From: Arcobacter sp.
Lineage (GTDB): Bacteria; Campylobacterota; Campylobacteria; Campylobacterales; Arcobacteraceae
Assembly: GCA_020048055.1 (NCBI GenBank)
Contig: JAIFNA010000003.1
Location: 1-64,000 of the forward strand
DNA length: 64,000 bases
Direction: 5' to 3'
Each line of letters begins with the position of its first letter. The first letter of the stretch is position 1. Shown here piece by piece: positions 1 to 9,826 of this stretch. A program made the translations under genes and the position numbers. The notes beneath the pieces were generated by a model. The model did no database searches. It had not been told where the DNA came from and worked only from the letters and a program-made list of their open reading frames with translations.

Positions 1-1531
1 CGGCGTCCGCACTTCTAGTTGCTAAGTTTCTTACCTCTTGCGCAACAACTGCAAATCCTTTTCCTGCTTCACCTGCTGTTGCTGCTTCTACGGCTGCATT
101 TAGAGATAAGATATTTGTTTGGAATGCAATTTGATCAATTATCGTAATAGCTTCACTGATTGCATTAACCTCTTTATTTATTTCATCCATTGCAACTGTT
201 GTATCGTATGCTAATTTTTGACCCTCATTTGATGAAATAGTAACACTTGAAGCCAATGAAGACATTTTAACTATATTTGTTGTATTACTTGCTATGGCTT
301 CTGTTATCTCTTCTAGAGCTGCTGCTGTTTCTTCCAGTGCTGCTGCTGATTCATTTGAATTTTTATTAAGAATATCAACATTTTCAAGCAATATGCAACT
401 GCTCACATCTAGTGTTAATCCATTTTGTTTGTTTTCAGACAAAATAGAAGAAATAAGCTCACCAAGTTCATTAATCGAAACAGCAATTTTAGCATAAGGA
501 CTAGGGAATCTTGCAGTAAAATCTCCTTTTTTGTAAGAGTCAAGTGTTGAAACCAAAAGATTTGTATCTCTAGCTATTGTGTGTTCCAAATAATATCTTA
601 GATTTTCAAGTATATCTCCAAGTTCTTGAAGTTCTTTAGTATGTGCCTCTTTTTTGAGTTTTGGCAAATTATTTCCAGATTTAAGTTCATTAGTAAATTG
701 AACTACATCTGATACAAATTCTGCATCTATTATTTGTGCCGCTTCAATTCTTTTAATGTTGTTGTTTACAATTAGTGACATTTCACCAAATTCATCTTTT
801 GAATCTATATCAATAGTTGAAGCTGTAGCTTTTTCCTTCTTTAAAAAATCAAAAAATGAAATAAGTCCTTGTTCGAAATTTTCCATTTTTCTAGAAATAT
901 CCTTGATAATAATAAATGACATTAACAACATTGCTCCCAATGAGATAATAATATTTATAATGGTTACTGTTATACTTGTATTATAAGTACTAGTCGCAAC
1001 TATTGTTTCTTCTTTTGCAACCCTTAACTGTAATTGTGTTAATTCAGATATTTTTTCACTGATTGGATCAATTTTTGGATATAAATCATTTTTTGTAATT
1101 TGAGTAATTAACTCTAAATTATTTGATTTACAAGCTTCTTTTATTTGGTTACTAATACCATCCCCTGCCCTCATAAGCTCCTCAGCATCTTTTGCCAAAA
1201 TAGATTCTTCTTTTGTAAGAGTTGTTGCCTTATAAGCACCCCACTGCTTCTCTATTATTGTTTGGGCATCATCAATATTTTTAACACACTTATTAAAATC
1301 AAAGTTACCATTTCTAGTCTGATGAGTTGTATCTACAATATTAACAGCATAAGCATCGGCAATGTTTTTTAATTGCTCCAAAGGAACAACCCTATCATTA
1401 TAAACTGTTTGCAGTCCATTATTTACTTGCTTTAAGCTTATTAAACTTACTACACCCAAGATTGATAGTCCAACGAAAGCCATCGCCACAATAATAATGA
1501 ATTTAAATTTTGTTTTTAGATTATTTACCAT
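1..1531 (-). CDS. Methyl-accepting chemotaxis protein (partial, C-terminus off window)
   Basis: Transmembrane chemoreceptor that would signal to CheA/CheW. Reading the reverse strand from the ATG at 1531 gives a continuous frame to the window edge. It has TM1 at about residues 9-30, a periplasmic four-helix-bundle sensor to about residue 180 and TM2 at about 182-207. A long linker follows, then the methyl-accepting domain. The conserved hairpin tip is visible near the edge ([16 protein letters not shown], then [18 protein letters not shown]). Roughly the last 100 residues lie beyond position 1. An in-frame ATG at 1543 is an alternative start; 1531 has a weak GGGA upstream. It is separated by about 200 bp from the LOV regulator, so co-transcription is uncertain. 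The ligand is unknown. Confidence 0.93.
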   Translation of the reverse strand, partial: MVNNLKTKFKFIIIVAMAFVGLSILGVVSLISLKQVNNGLQTVYNDRVVPLEQLKNIADAYAVNIVDTTHQTRNGNFDFNKCVKNIDDAQTIIEKQWGAYKATTLTKEESILAKDAEELMRAGDGISNQIKEACKSNNLELITQITKNDLYPKIDPISEKISELTQLQLRVAKEETIVATSTYNTSITVTIINIIISLGAMLLMSFIIIKDISRKMENFEQGLISFFDFLKKEKATASTIDIDSKDEFGEMSLIVNNNIKRIEAAQIIDAEFVSDVVQFTNELKSGNNLPKLKKEAHTKELQELGDILENLRYYLEHTIARDTNLLVSTLDSYKKGDFTARFPSPYAKIAVSINELGELISSILSENKQNGLTLDVSSCILLENVDILNKNSNESAAALEETAAALEEITEAIASNTTNIVKMSSLASSVTISSNEGQKLAYDTTVAMDEINKEVNAISEAITIIDQIAFQTNILSLNAAVEAATAGEAGKGFAVVAQEVRNLATRSADA

Positions 1532-1727
1532 TTTTTGTCCCATTCATGTATTTTTTGATACTTCATCACGATTTGATAAAAATATTTCAAGAATTATACT
1601 TAAAAAGTGTCCACCAAATGTCTAATATTAAATATATTTATAAATAATGTATAAAATTTATCCATTTTTTCTGTATTGTTAATTTAATACACTTTAGTAT
1701 AAAACTTAACCCCTATAAGTTTTTCTA

Positions 1728-2450
1728 CTATATCCGCTCTTTAATTTGTTTAACTAGTGTTTGAAGCATAATTACATCAGTATAGATACCCAAGAAGTAT
1801 TTGAGTTTTCCACTATTTTTGTCAAGAATAGGACTAACCGTAACTTCAGTACAAATAAGCTGATTATTTTTTGCATAATTTCTAAGATTGACAGTAATAG
1901 GGATTTCGTTACGAAGTGATAGTCTAAGCTCTTCAAGAGACAATTGATCGTTGTCGTTTTTATGCATAAAACGACAATTCTTACCAACTACATCCTCAGC
2001 CAAATAACCAAATAAATTAGTGAATGAACCATTAATATAAATTATGGGATTATCATCTATATTTGGATTTGTTATTACAATAGCGTTTTTTGATTGGTCT
2101 AATATTTCAAATGAATAATCTTTAAATTCATAATTTGGTTCACTACTTACTTGTCTAAGGATATAAGACCCGCCATATAAATTTATAATTGATATTATTG
2201 GGACAGCTTTTCTAATAGAAGAAATCAAATTTCTTACACTCTTTTCATTGTATTCTTTGTTAAGATTTTCCCACACTTCAAAAAAAATATTCACATTCAA
2301 AACTGGTTTATTGATATTTTTAACCATTAATCCTAGTAATTTTTTTTGACTTGCAGTTAATTTTGCTTCTTGTCCATTTAGTAGTAAGTTTGAGGATTCG
2401 ATATGCCAATAACAATTTCGAGTTAATTTTACAATTGTTTTGTTTTCCAT
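1728..2450 (-). CDS. Winged-helix DNA-binding protein with C-terminal LOV-type PAS domain
   Basis: Probable blue-light or flavin-linked transcription factor of 240 aa. Residues about 5-100 match an OmpR-type winged helix (Trans_reg_C), ending in the wing signature NLYGGSYILR. Residues about 112-235 form a LOV/PAS domain with NPIIYINGSF and GKNCRFMH. The photoactive cysteine is C159 within the GxNCRF motif. Several flavin contacts differ from classical LOV domains: the Gln after NCRF(L) is H163, the Asn of the FWN motif is Thr, and the signalling Gln of the last strand is Y223. It begins 50 bp after the phytochrome-like gene, so the two are probably one operon. LOV identity rests on motif reading; it could be an ordinary PAS domain that kept the Cys by descent. 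Confidence 0.75.
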   Translation of the reverse strand: MENKTIVKLTRNCYWHIESSNLLLNGQEAKLTASQKKLLGLMVKNINKPVLNVNIFFEVWENLNKEYNEKSVRNLISSIRKAVPIISIINLYGGSYILRQVSSEPNYEFKDYSFEILDQSKNAIVITNPNIDDNPIIYINGSFTNLFGYLAEDVVGKNCRFMHKNDNDQLSLEELRLSLRNEIPITVNLRNYAKNNQLICTEVTVSPILDKNSGKLKYFLGIYTDVIMLQTLVKQIKERI

Positions 2451-2500
2451 GTGATGATTGTAACCAATAAGTGTCTATCAAATGTCTATCATATTGTAGA

Positions 2501-4987
2501 TTAATCTCTTCCATTATCGTTTTTCAACAAAATCGACTTTAATTCTGAAGCTCTCACAAAATCACTAAAATTCAAAAAAAGATTAGACTCATATGCAATA
2601 GCAGATACGCTTGCACTACAAAATACATTAATTCCATTGAGCAAAATTGATTGATTTTTAATTTCTTCATTTATTTCTTCAGACATCTTTAAAACTTCAA
2701 TTGATGATAAATATGGAGCAATTATTGTGAATTCTTCACAGCCAGTACGCGTTACTACATCATCTTGATTTCTTATTTTAGATTTAAGAATATTTGCAAC
2801 CATTACTAAAATGGCATCACTAATATCATTTCCGTAAATTGTTTTAATGTTTGAAAAAGAATTTATCCCTACCGTAATGAGTGAAATTTCTGTTTTATTT
2901 TTCTTGGCAAGCTCAAACTGTAACAAACCGCATTCTCTAAAATATCTCTGGTTGTAAAGTTGTGTCAATGGATCGGTGGTTGATTGGATTCGTAACTTTT
3001 GATTTAAAATTTGCAAATCTTGTTCCGCATAATATTGTCTAGAAATATCACTAAATGCTACCGCTACACCTACAAGAATATTTTCATCATAAACTGGGGT
3101 AGCAATAATTTTTACAGGAAATTTATCCCCATTTGATTTGAAAAGCCAATCGTTCTGTTCATTTTTTATTTCGTATAAAATCGTGTTACAGATTATACAT
3201 TCGTGTTGGTCATAAACACCCTTATCTAATGGGTGATGATGAATAATCTTATGAATATTTTTTCCTAAAATTTCATCTTCTCTTAAAGATAATATTTCAA
3301 GTGCTACTGAATTTATAAAAAAACAATTCATGTTCAAATCAACACCATAAAAACCTTCTCCAATACTATTAAAAAGTTGTTCTCTTTCTAAAAATACTTT
3401 TTTTTCGATTGAATTTTGGATTAAAATTTGCTCTTGCATTTTTTGTTGTTTTTTTAATGATCTTGTTTCTTCATAACCAATAAAGTATTCATAAGAAATT
3501 TGAAGTTCTTTGGACAAAAGTTTTGCATTTTTAATTTCTACTTCAGAAAATGACAAAGATGTGCCAAATGTAATTTGATTCATATTTTCAAACGATGCCC
3601 TATTGTCTATAACTATTTGGTTATCTCTAAATTCAATACTTTCCTCATCTGCTATTTTTGTTTCACGAATCTCTTTGGCTCGTAAAAATAATAAATAAGA
3701 ATTATCTAATGCTTGAATCTTAACTGCTAAAAAACGATCAATAGATATATTTTGTAATTTTATTTCTGGATACTCTAGTCCAAGTTGATTGGTATAAAAT
3801 ATATCCTCATTAATATTTTTTGAAGCCAAGTTAACTAGTGATTTTAAGTCTTTGTCTGTAATATTTTTTCCTTCAAAATAGACAATATCTTCATACACCA
3901 ATATACAATAATCACAATTTACAATATTTATTAATTTGGATATATTTTGATTTATGGCTTGTGAAAATGTCAAATTGGCGCTAAGATTTAATGAATTAAA
4001 AAATAATTCCCTTCTAAGATTTAATTCAAATTCTTTTTTATATTTTACAATTTTTTCTTTTTGAGCTACTAGTAAGGAAAAAATTGAACTTAGTATTGAG
4101 TACGTTTCGTATGAAGTTAATGGAATTTTTTTAGATTCATAATGATGGCAAGCTACTACTCCCCATAATTTATCATCTACAACAATTGATATAGAAAGTG
4201 ATGATGTTACACCGATATTTTTTAAATATTCAATATGTATTGGTGGGACACTTTTAAAATAGCAACAACTCATATCTAATGGTTTTAATGTTAAAGGATT
4301 AAGAATTGGGTGAATATTTAGAGTATTAGCAAAGAGATCTTCGATAATTAAAAATTTATTTTTTATATACAAAGTCTTAGACTCTTGAGGAATATTGGGT
4401 GCTGTAACAAAATTGCCAATAATATTTTCTTTTGATACATTAAAAGATTGGGCTAAAACGATGTCGTTTCTTTCTTCATAAAATTTATATAACAAAACTC
4501 TATCAAATCCACTTATTTCTTGGACACTTTGGACAATAAAATTAATTAAACTATCAAAAGAATCTAATTCTTTACTTTTGTCTAATACTTTAGATACAAG
4601 TTGTTCTGATGCAACATCTTCTTTACTAAGCAAGTTAGACATCTCTAAAATTACATACTCACATTTAATATTGATGACGCAAAATAATTCTTTATTGTTA
4701 ACATTGCACTGTATAGTTGTAAAGTTTTTCTGAACTCTTTTTAACTCCCCAATATTGAAGGTTAATTCTTCAATAAACGATAAATTAAAACAATCATAGA
4801 TTGATTTTAATAATAAACTTTCTTTTGTAATTCCAATATAATCTTCTACTTTTTCACTGACTTGTAAAATTTTTAAATCGTCACAAGAAACAACTATCAA
4901 AGCACCAATAGGTTGAATCTGTGACAAAAAATCAATCGGCTCCACATCATATAATAAAGTTAATTCTGAGCCTGAATCCATATTCAT
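2501..4987 (-). CDS. Phytochrome-like sensor: PAS-GAF-PHY-PAS-degenerate GGDEF
   Basis: 828 aa from the ATG at 4987, chosen for the AAGAAAG-like site upstream and because homologous N-termini start near EPI; the open frame reaches an ATG at 5032 with no visible ribosome site. Domains in order: phytochrome N-terminal PAS (EPIDFLSQIQPIGAL), GAF (PIHIEYLKNIGV, WGVVACHHY, H251 and H281/H282), PHY with a tongue motif NRASFENM, a PAS domain, and a GGDEF-type domain. The biliverdin Cys before EPI is Tyr (Y13), QPHG is QPIG, and PxSDIP is replaced by APNIP (Asp to Asn, N198). The cyanobacterial GAF Cys is Ile. The GGDEF reads GCEEF and the metal-binding DxD region reads GIN, so cyclase activity is unlikely. 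It may bind bilin non-covalently, or be a light-insensitive descendant. No heme oxygenase gene is in the window. Confidence 0.85.
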   Translation of the reverse strand: MNMDSGSELTLLYDVEPIDFLSQIQPIGALIVVSCDDLKILQVSEKVEDYIGITKESLLLKSIYDCFNLSFIEELTFNIGELKRVQKNFTTIQCNVNNKELFCVINIKCEYVILEMSNLLSKEDVASEQLVSKVLDKSKELDSFDSLINFIVQSVQEISGFDRVLLYKFYEERNDIVLAQSFNVSKENIIGNFVTAPNIPQESKTLYIKNKFLIIEDLFANTLNIHPILNPLTLKPLDMSCCYFKSVPPIHIEYLKNIGVTSSLSISIVVDDKLWGVVACHHYESKKIPLTSYETYSILSSIFSLLVAQKEKIVKYKKEFELNLRRELFFNSLNLSANLTFSQAINQNISKLINIVNCDYCILVYEDIVYFEGKNITDKDLKSLVNLASKNINEDIFYTNQLGLEYPEIKLQNISIDRFLAVKIQALDNSYLLFLRAKEIRETKIADEESIEFRDNQIVIDNRASFENMNQITFGTSLSFSEVEIKNAKLLSKELQISYEYFIGYEETRSLKKQQKMQEQILIQNSIEKKVFLEREQLFNSIGEGFYGVDLNMNCFFINSVALEILSLREDEILGKNIHKIIHHHPLDKGVYDQHECIICNTILYEIKNEQNDWLFKSNGDKFPVKIIATPVYDENILVGVAVAFSDISRQYYAEQDLQILNQKLRIQSTTDPLTQLYNQRYFRECGLLQFELAKKNKTEISLITVGINSFSNIKTIYGNDISDAILVMVANILKSKIRNQDDVVTRTGCEEFTIIAPYLSSIEVLKMSEEINEEIKNQSILLNGINVFCSASVSAIAYESNLFLNFSDFVRASELKSILLKNDNGRD

Positions 4988-5239
4988 TCTATGCCACTTT
5001 CTTGGAAAGATATTTTTTAGACAATAAATCATCGATTTATAGATGGAATCTACTGCGTATTGTAAAATAATACCAAATAAAACAAAAACTATACAATTTG
5101 TACCAAATGAACCTATAAACTAGATTGTAACAAATCAAAAAGACATACTATAGCAGAATCGATATCTAACTTAAAATTTAATGCCAAGAACAATTTTTTT
5201 TTGGTATTATCAGCCAATATAAATCAAAAAAGGAAATTA

Positions 5240-5431
5240 ATGTGCCTAATCTTAAGTGGAATTTTTTCCTATCTTGCTTATAGTTTCTTGCGTGATGGCG
5301 AGCTTTTAAGTGGTGGTTTAAATCTAGTAGCTGCTGTTATTTTTATAATTTTGCTTATAAGAAATATTTTACAAACCAAGCGATACAAAAATGAGCAAAG
5401 ATTAGATATCAATCAAAAAGGTGATTTATGA
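5240..5431 (+). CDS. Small membrane protein
   Basis: 63-aa protein with two hydrophobic helices (about residues 1-17 and 25-45) and a basic, polar C-terminal tail. The start at 5240 is chosen because AAAAGGAA lies just upstream; the open frame begins at 5201 without a ribosome site. The stop overlaps the next gene by 4 bp (ATGA), so it is translationally coupled to the membrane phosphoesterase and may work with it. I do not recognise a family. Confidence 0.65.
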   Translation: MCLILSGIFSYLAYSFLRDGELLSGGLNLVAAVIFIILLIRNILQTKRYKNEQRLDINQKGDL

Positions 5432-6546
5432 GTTTTTATATTTTCTTTGCACTATTTGTAATAGTTTTTTCTCTCCAAGTATTTACAATAAAAAAGTGGT
5501 TTATAGACAACTCTTTACTAAGTCAAAATACAAAGCGATACCTTAGGATTGTACTTTACATATTATTTATACTAATTTTATTTTACCCTGTCGCTAGGTA
5601 TTTTCCAACGGAATCAAATATTCTATATGTAATATTTTCAGTTCCAATTGGTATCATTTTTATAACATTTTCAATTACTCTTTTATACAAACTTGTCACC
5701 TACTTATTTTTTAAAATTGATTTTAACGAAACACGGAGAGACTTTTTTCACAAAACTGCAGATTTAGGTATGCTTTCCTTGGTTGTCGCTACAAATGCTC
5801 AAGCGATACAAAACGCTAATGAAATCGAAATCGAAAATGTAGATATAAAAATAAACAATCTAAAAAAATCATACAAGATGGCACAACTGAGTGATATTCA
5901 TATTGGTGGGATTATTGATACTGAATTTGTATCAAACCTTGTTAGTAAAACAAACAATGAAATGCCAGATATTATTGTTATCACAGGGGATTTAGTTGAT
6001 ACAAAATTAGAATCAGCAAAGCCAGCATTAGATAAACTTAAAAATCTAAAATCAAAATATGGAACATTTTTTATTGTTGGAAATCATGAGTATTTTCATG
6101 GTGTAATACCAATTATTGATTATGTAAATTCACTTGGAATAAAAACATTAGAAAATGAAAATGTTTATATTGGTGAACCAAACAATGGCTTTTATCTTTG
6201 TGGTGTTTATGATATTTTTGGCAACAGATATGGTTCACACATACCAAATTTAGCTAAAGCATTAGAAAATTCACAAAATAATCCAACGATACTTTTGGCA
6301 CATCAGCCAAAATTCATTAATGAAATCAAAAACACTAAAGGGATAGATTTAATACTTTGCGGACATACTCACGGCGGACAAATTTTCCCCTTTAATTTCC
6401 TAGTAAAACTCCAACAACCCTATGTAAAAGGTCTACATCAGCACAACGAATTTACAAAAGTATATGTAAACAAAGGGACGGGCTTTTGGGGTCCACCTAT
6501 GAGACTTGGTACAACAAGTGAAATTACAATATTAAATATCTCATAA
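5428..6546 (+). CDS. Membrane-anchored metallophosphoesterase (YkuE/YaeI-like)
   Basis: 372 aa. Three hydrophobic helices occupy about residues 1-95. A twin-arginine-like stretch (RRDFFHKTADLGML) follows at about 102-120, then a calcineurin-type phosphoesterase domain. The dimetal motifs are present in order: LSDIHIGG (~156), GDLVD (~188), GNHEYFHG (~217), LLAHQP (~289) and CGHTHGGQ (~312). Relatives act on phosphate esters outside or at the membrane, including lipid A precursors and related lipids in some bacteria; the substrate here is unknown. It overlaps the preceding small membrane gene by 4 bp and ends in a hairpin shared with the convergent mdaB gene. Confidence 0.85.
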   Translation: MSFYIFFALFVIVFSLQVFTIKKWFIDNSLLSQNTKRYLRIVLYILFILILFYPVARYFPTESNILYVIFSVPIGIIFITFSITLLYKLVTYLFFKIDFNETRRDFFHKTADLGMLSLVVATNAQAIQNANEIEIENVDIKINNLKKSYKMAQLSDIHIGGIIDTEFVSNLVSKTNNEMPDIIVITGDLVDTKLESAKPALDKLKNLKSKYGTFFIVGNHEYFHGVIPIIDYVNSLGIKTLENENVYIGEPNNGFYLCGVYDIFGNRYGSHIPNLAKALENSQNNPTILLAHQPKFINEIKNTKGIDLILCGHTHGGQIFPFNFLVKLQQPYVKGLHQHNEFTKVYVNKGTGFWGPPMRLGTTSEITILNIS

Positions 6547-6564
6547 AAAACTTATGAGATATTT
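6534..6564. terminator. Convergent hairpin between phosphoesterase and mdaB
   Basis: A perfect 13-bp inverted repeat (AAATATCTCATAA / TTATGAGATATTT) with a 5-nt loop. It contains the stop codons of both converging genes, which are only 5 bp apart. There is no long T tract on either side, so termination may be weak. The stem would form in both transcripts. Confidence 0.6.
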
Positions 6565-7139
6565 CGCTTTAAAATATTATTGAGTCTTGCAAATTCATCA
6601 TCAATTTTTAAATCACCCTTATAAACATCGTGTATTGAAAATGTTTCCGTTTTAGTTGCTCCACAAAATTGAAATACTTTATGCACGGCACAGTTTGATT
6701 CCTCAAGTGACAATCCATCAAAAAAGCCATCTTTGGATGAGAATTCACTCAAAGGACAGTTGTAAGTTAAACTTAGCATATATTTTTTTCCGCCCATCAG
6801 TCCACCACTTCCATATTTTTTTGAAATGTCAGTTAAACTTCTCCTATCGTTCCTATATGTTACTTCACCTACTCCTGAACTAAAAATATCATCAACATAT
6901 TTTTTTGCAATCCATGGCAATCCCATCCAGTAAACTGGATACTGAAATACTATTAAATCTGCCCATTTAAACTTTTCAAGCTCATCGTTTATCTCATAAG
7001 ATTCAACCGAACTATGCTTTACCAAGCAACCTTTAGCTGTACAAAATTTATCTATCTCCTTGATAACATCTTTTGTTAAGTTTCCTTCAGCAATCCCTTT
7101 GTAGTACTGGTGCCCATTTATGATTAATACATTATTCAT
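6552..7139 (-). CDS. mdaB: NAD(P)H:quinone oxidoreductase, MdaB-like flavoprotein
   Basis: 195-aa flavodoxin-fold oxidoreductase that reduces quinones by two electrons and protects against redox stress. The family pattern is clear: an N-terminal NVLIINGHQYY, then LIVFQYPVYWMGLPWIAKKYVDDIF (split here as LIVFQYPVYWMG and PWIAKKYVDDIF), then LSLTYNCPLSEFSS and HKVFQFCGATKTETFSIHDV. Length matches MdaB/YwrO-type proteins. It is monocistronic, convergent with the phosphoesterase and separated from glnA downstream. Confidence 0.88.
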   Translation of the reverse strand: MNNVLIINGHQYYKGIAEGNLTKDVIKEIDKFCTAKGCLVKHSSVESYEINDELEKFKWADLIVFQYPVYWMGLPWIAKKYVDDIFSSGVGEVTYRNDRRSLTDISKKYGSGGLMGGKKYMLSLTYNCPLSEFSSKDGFFDGLSLEESNCAVHKVFQFCGATKTETFSIHDVYKGDLKIDDEFARLNNILKRNIS

Positions 7140-7230
7140 ATTTTTTCCTTTTAATGTTATTTTTCATTTTACCCAATTTAGGTCACTAAAAAAGTCACTT
7201 TAAATAGTAAAAATATTATGTAAGTTATAA

Positions 7231-7263
7231 AAAAAGCCCTACCACATAGTGATAGGGCTTTTT
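7231..7263 (-). terminator. Rho-independent terminator of glnA
   Basis: Stem AAAAAGCCCTACCAC / GTGATAGGGCTTTTT with a 3-nt loop, one wobble-type mismatch, and U-rich flank on the minus-strand transcript. It lies 17 bp after the glnA stop. Confidence 0.85.
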
Positions 7264-7279
7264 ATTAGAATTTAAATTT

Positions 7280-8707
7280 CTAACAAGAATATGTAGTTTT
7301 AAACTCAAATGGAGTAGGTCTAGCTTCATAAGGCCAAACTTGTGTTTCAAATTTATAATGTTGATACACATTAATAAAATCTGGAGTAAATACAGGTTGA
7401 AGATAAGAATTATCTCTAATTAATCCCTCTAATGCTCCCCTTAAAGTATGTGGCATTTGTGGAATACCTTTTTCTCTAATCTCATCAAGTGATAATTCAT
7501 ATAAATCTTCATCCATTGGCCCAATAGGCTCAGTTTTATTTTTAATACCATCAAGTCCAGCCATCATCATAGCAGCAAATGCTAAATATGGACAAGCTGT
7601 ACTATCTGGGAATCTCATCTCAACTCTTGTTGCTTTTTCACCAGCACCATAAGGAATTCTACAAGATGCACTTCTATTTTGAGAAGAGAAAGTCAAGATT
7701 GAAGGTGCTTCAAATCCTGGAATAAGTCTTTTATAAGAGTTTGTTGATGGATTAGTAAATGCTGAAACACTTCTAGCATGTTGGAAAACACCACCAATAT
7801 AATGTCTAGCCATATCTGAAAGATTTCCGTAACTTCCTGGTGAATAAAATAAGTTTTTACCATTTTTCCATAAAGATTGGTGAACATGCATACCATTTCC
7901 ATTATCACCATAAAGTGGTTTTGGCATAAATGTAGCTGTTTTACCATTTAAATGAGCTACCATTTTGATTACATATTTTAATTTTTGAACATTATCAGCA
8001 GCACCAATAATATCAGAGAAAACTATACCAATCTCATGTTGACCTTGTGCAACCTCATGATGTCCTAAAACAACTTCAAGACCAACTTGTTCTAAAACAA
8101 GCATCATTTCAGCTCTCATATCAACACCACTATCAATTGGAGCTACTGGAAAATAACCACCCTTAACTCTAGGACGATGCCCCATATTTCCACCCTCATA
8201 AGATGTATTATCAGACCATGCACCCTCTGTTGAATCAACTTTATAATATGACTCATTCATTCCATCAATAATTCTTACATCATCAAATACAAAAAATTCA
8301 TTTTCAGGACCAAAATATGCAGCATCTGCTACACCTAATTCTTCAGCATATTTAAGTGTTTTTTTTGCGATACTTCTTGGACATTTTTCATATAAATCAC
8401 CTTTATAAATATCATAAACATCACAAAATACAATTATTGTAACATCAGCTGTAAATGGATCTAAAAATGCAGTTGGAACATCTGGTTTAAGTATCATATC
8501 TGATTGATTAATTGGTTGCCAAGCATCAATACTACTTCCATCAAAAGGTAGACCAGCACTTAAATTGTCTTTATTAACAGCACTCATTCTGTAACTTACA
8601 TGGTGCCACATACCTTTTAAATCGGTAAATCTAAAATCTACAAATTGTACTTCATTTTCTTCACAATAAGCCATAAACTCTTCAATATTATTAACGAATT
8701 TCCCCAT
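7280..8707 (-). CDS. glnA: Type I glutamine synthetase
   Basis: 475 aa, normal length for GS-I. It condenses ammonia and glutamate with ATP. Conserved elements visible are the N-terminal [10 protein letters not shown], the latch FDGSSI, the metal/ATP region ENEFFVFDD, the ammonium-channel region [22 protein letters not shown]-like MHVHQSLWK, and NRSASCRIP. The Tyr in DLYELSLDE fits the adenylylation loop of GS-I-beta enzymes. A strong AGGGG ribosome site precedes the ATG at 8707. The gene is flanked by a rho-independent terminator and has its own 110-bp upstream region, so it is probably a single transcription unit. Confidence 0.98.
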   Translation of the reverse strand: MGKFVNNIEEFMAYCEENEVQFVDFRFTDLKGMWHHVSYRMSAVNKDNLSAGLPFDGSSIDAWQPINQSDMILKPDVPTAFLDPFTADVTIIVFCDVYDIYKGDLYEKCPRSIAKKTLKYAEELGVADAAYFGPENEFFVFDDVRIIDGMNESYYKVDSTEGAWSDNTSYEGGNMGHRPRVKGGYFPVAPIDSGVDMRAEMMLVLEQVGLEVVLGHHEVAQGQHEIGIVFSDIIGAADNVQKLKYVIKMVAHLNGKTATFMPKPLYGDNGNGMHVHQSLWKNGKNLFYSPGSYGNLSDMARHYIGGVFQHARSVSAFTNPSTNSYKRLIPGFEAPSILTFSSQNRSASCRIPYGAGEKATRVEMRFPDSTACPYLAFAAMMMAGLDGIKNKTEPIGPMDEDLYELSLDEIREKGIPQMPHTLRGALEGLIRDNSYLQPVFTPDFINVYQHYKFETQVWPYEARPTPFEFKTTYSC

Positions 8708-8818
8708 CTCATCCCCTTTTTTTAAATTAAATTTTGAAAGATTTTATCAAAAGTTCCATCAAACTTCAAGGTAAAAATTGTATAAATTTTATACATTTAC
8801 ATAAAAAAATATGTCGTA

Positions 8819-9748
8819 TTAACCGTCAGTATTTATTGTTTCAATCAATTCTTTCAATACTTGTTCCGCAATTTCATGTGGTGGTTGGCAACCACCAGCA
8901 GCTTCATGTCCACCACCATAATATTGCAACATAAGCTTCCCTACATTTGTATTTGATGTTCTGTTAAGAATAGATTTTCCAGTACTATAAACTACATTTT
9001 GTTTATTTCTTCCCCAAACAGCGTGTATTGAAATATTAATCTCAGGATACATGGCATAGACCATAAATCTATTACCAGGATAGATAAGTTCTTCATCTCT
9101 ATAATCTACAATTGCTAAATTATGATGTATTTTTGTACATCTTTTGAGCTGGTCTTTAAACTCCTTTTCATATCTAAAATAAAGATCTACTCTCTCTTTG
9201 ACATCTGAAAGATTTAAAATATCATCTATTGTATGTTCACTACAATAATCAATCAAATCCATCATTAACTGATAATTCGAAACCGTAAACTCTCTAAATC
9301 TTCCAAGTCCAGTTCTACTATCCATTAAAAAACTAAGAAGCTCCCAATCTTTTGGATTTAAAATATCTTCCATATTAAATTGTGCACTATCTGCTTTATT
9401 TGCTGCGTCCATCATATCTTGAAATCTCATTGGAAATGTTTTAGTTCCACCATAATATTGATAAACAACTTCTGCGGCACTTGGAGCTTCAGGTATGATT
9501 ATATGATTTTCTTTTTTTTCATTTCTTAGAGTTTCACTAAAGTGATGATCGAATGCCAAATGAACGCCATCCACATAAGGTAAATTGGTTGTTATGTCAT
9601 CTTCATTAATCTCAATTTTACCATCTTGCATATCTTTTGGATGAACAAAAGATATTTCATCAATTATTCCCAAATATTTCAACAACGTACCACAAACGAG
9701 TCCATCCATATCGCTTCTTGTAACAAGCCTATAAACTTTTTGTGTCAT
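8819..9748 (-). CDS. DHH/DHHA1 phosphoesterase (exopolyphosphatase-like)
   Basis: 309 aa. The catalytic N-terminal DHH domain shows RSDMDGLVCG and LAFDHHFS metal-binding motifs. The C-terminal DHHA1 substrate-binding domain shows YYGGGHEAAGGC. Relatives hydrolyse short oligonucleotides, cyclic dinucleotide products or polyphosphate; which applies here cannot be told from sequence. It differs from the second DHH protein in this window (33128-34090). It is preceded by an 80-bp gap after the PHP phosphatase gene, on the same strand. Confidence 0.85.
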   Translation of the reverse strand: MTQKVYRLVTRSDMDGLVCGTLLKYLGIIDEISFVHPKDMQDGKIEINEDDITTNLPYVDGVHLAFDHHFSETLRNEKKENHIIIPEAPSAAEVVYQYYGGTKTFPMRFQDMMDAANKADSAQFNMEDILNPKDWELLSFLMDSRTGLGRFREFTVSNYQLMMDLIDYCSEHTIDDILNLSDVKERVDLYFRYEKEFKDQLKRCTKIHHNLAIVDYRDEELIYPGNRFMVYAMYPEINISIHAVWGRNKQNVVYSTGKSILNRTSNTNVGKLMLQYYGGGHEAAGGCQPPHEIAEQVLKELIETINTDG

Positions 9749-9826
9749 CTTGACTCCTTAAATTCTATTCCGTTTCAATCAATAGATTGCATAAAAGCTG
9801 ATTTTAGCTACTTAAAGCTTATAAAC

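Noticed and set aside
4988-5032. ATG at 5032 as start of the phytochrome-like gene
   Set aside because: No ribosome site and a non-homologous-looking N-terminal extension; the ATG at 4987 is better placed. Not fully excluded.
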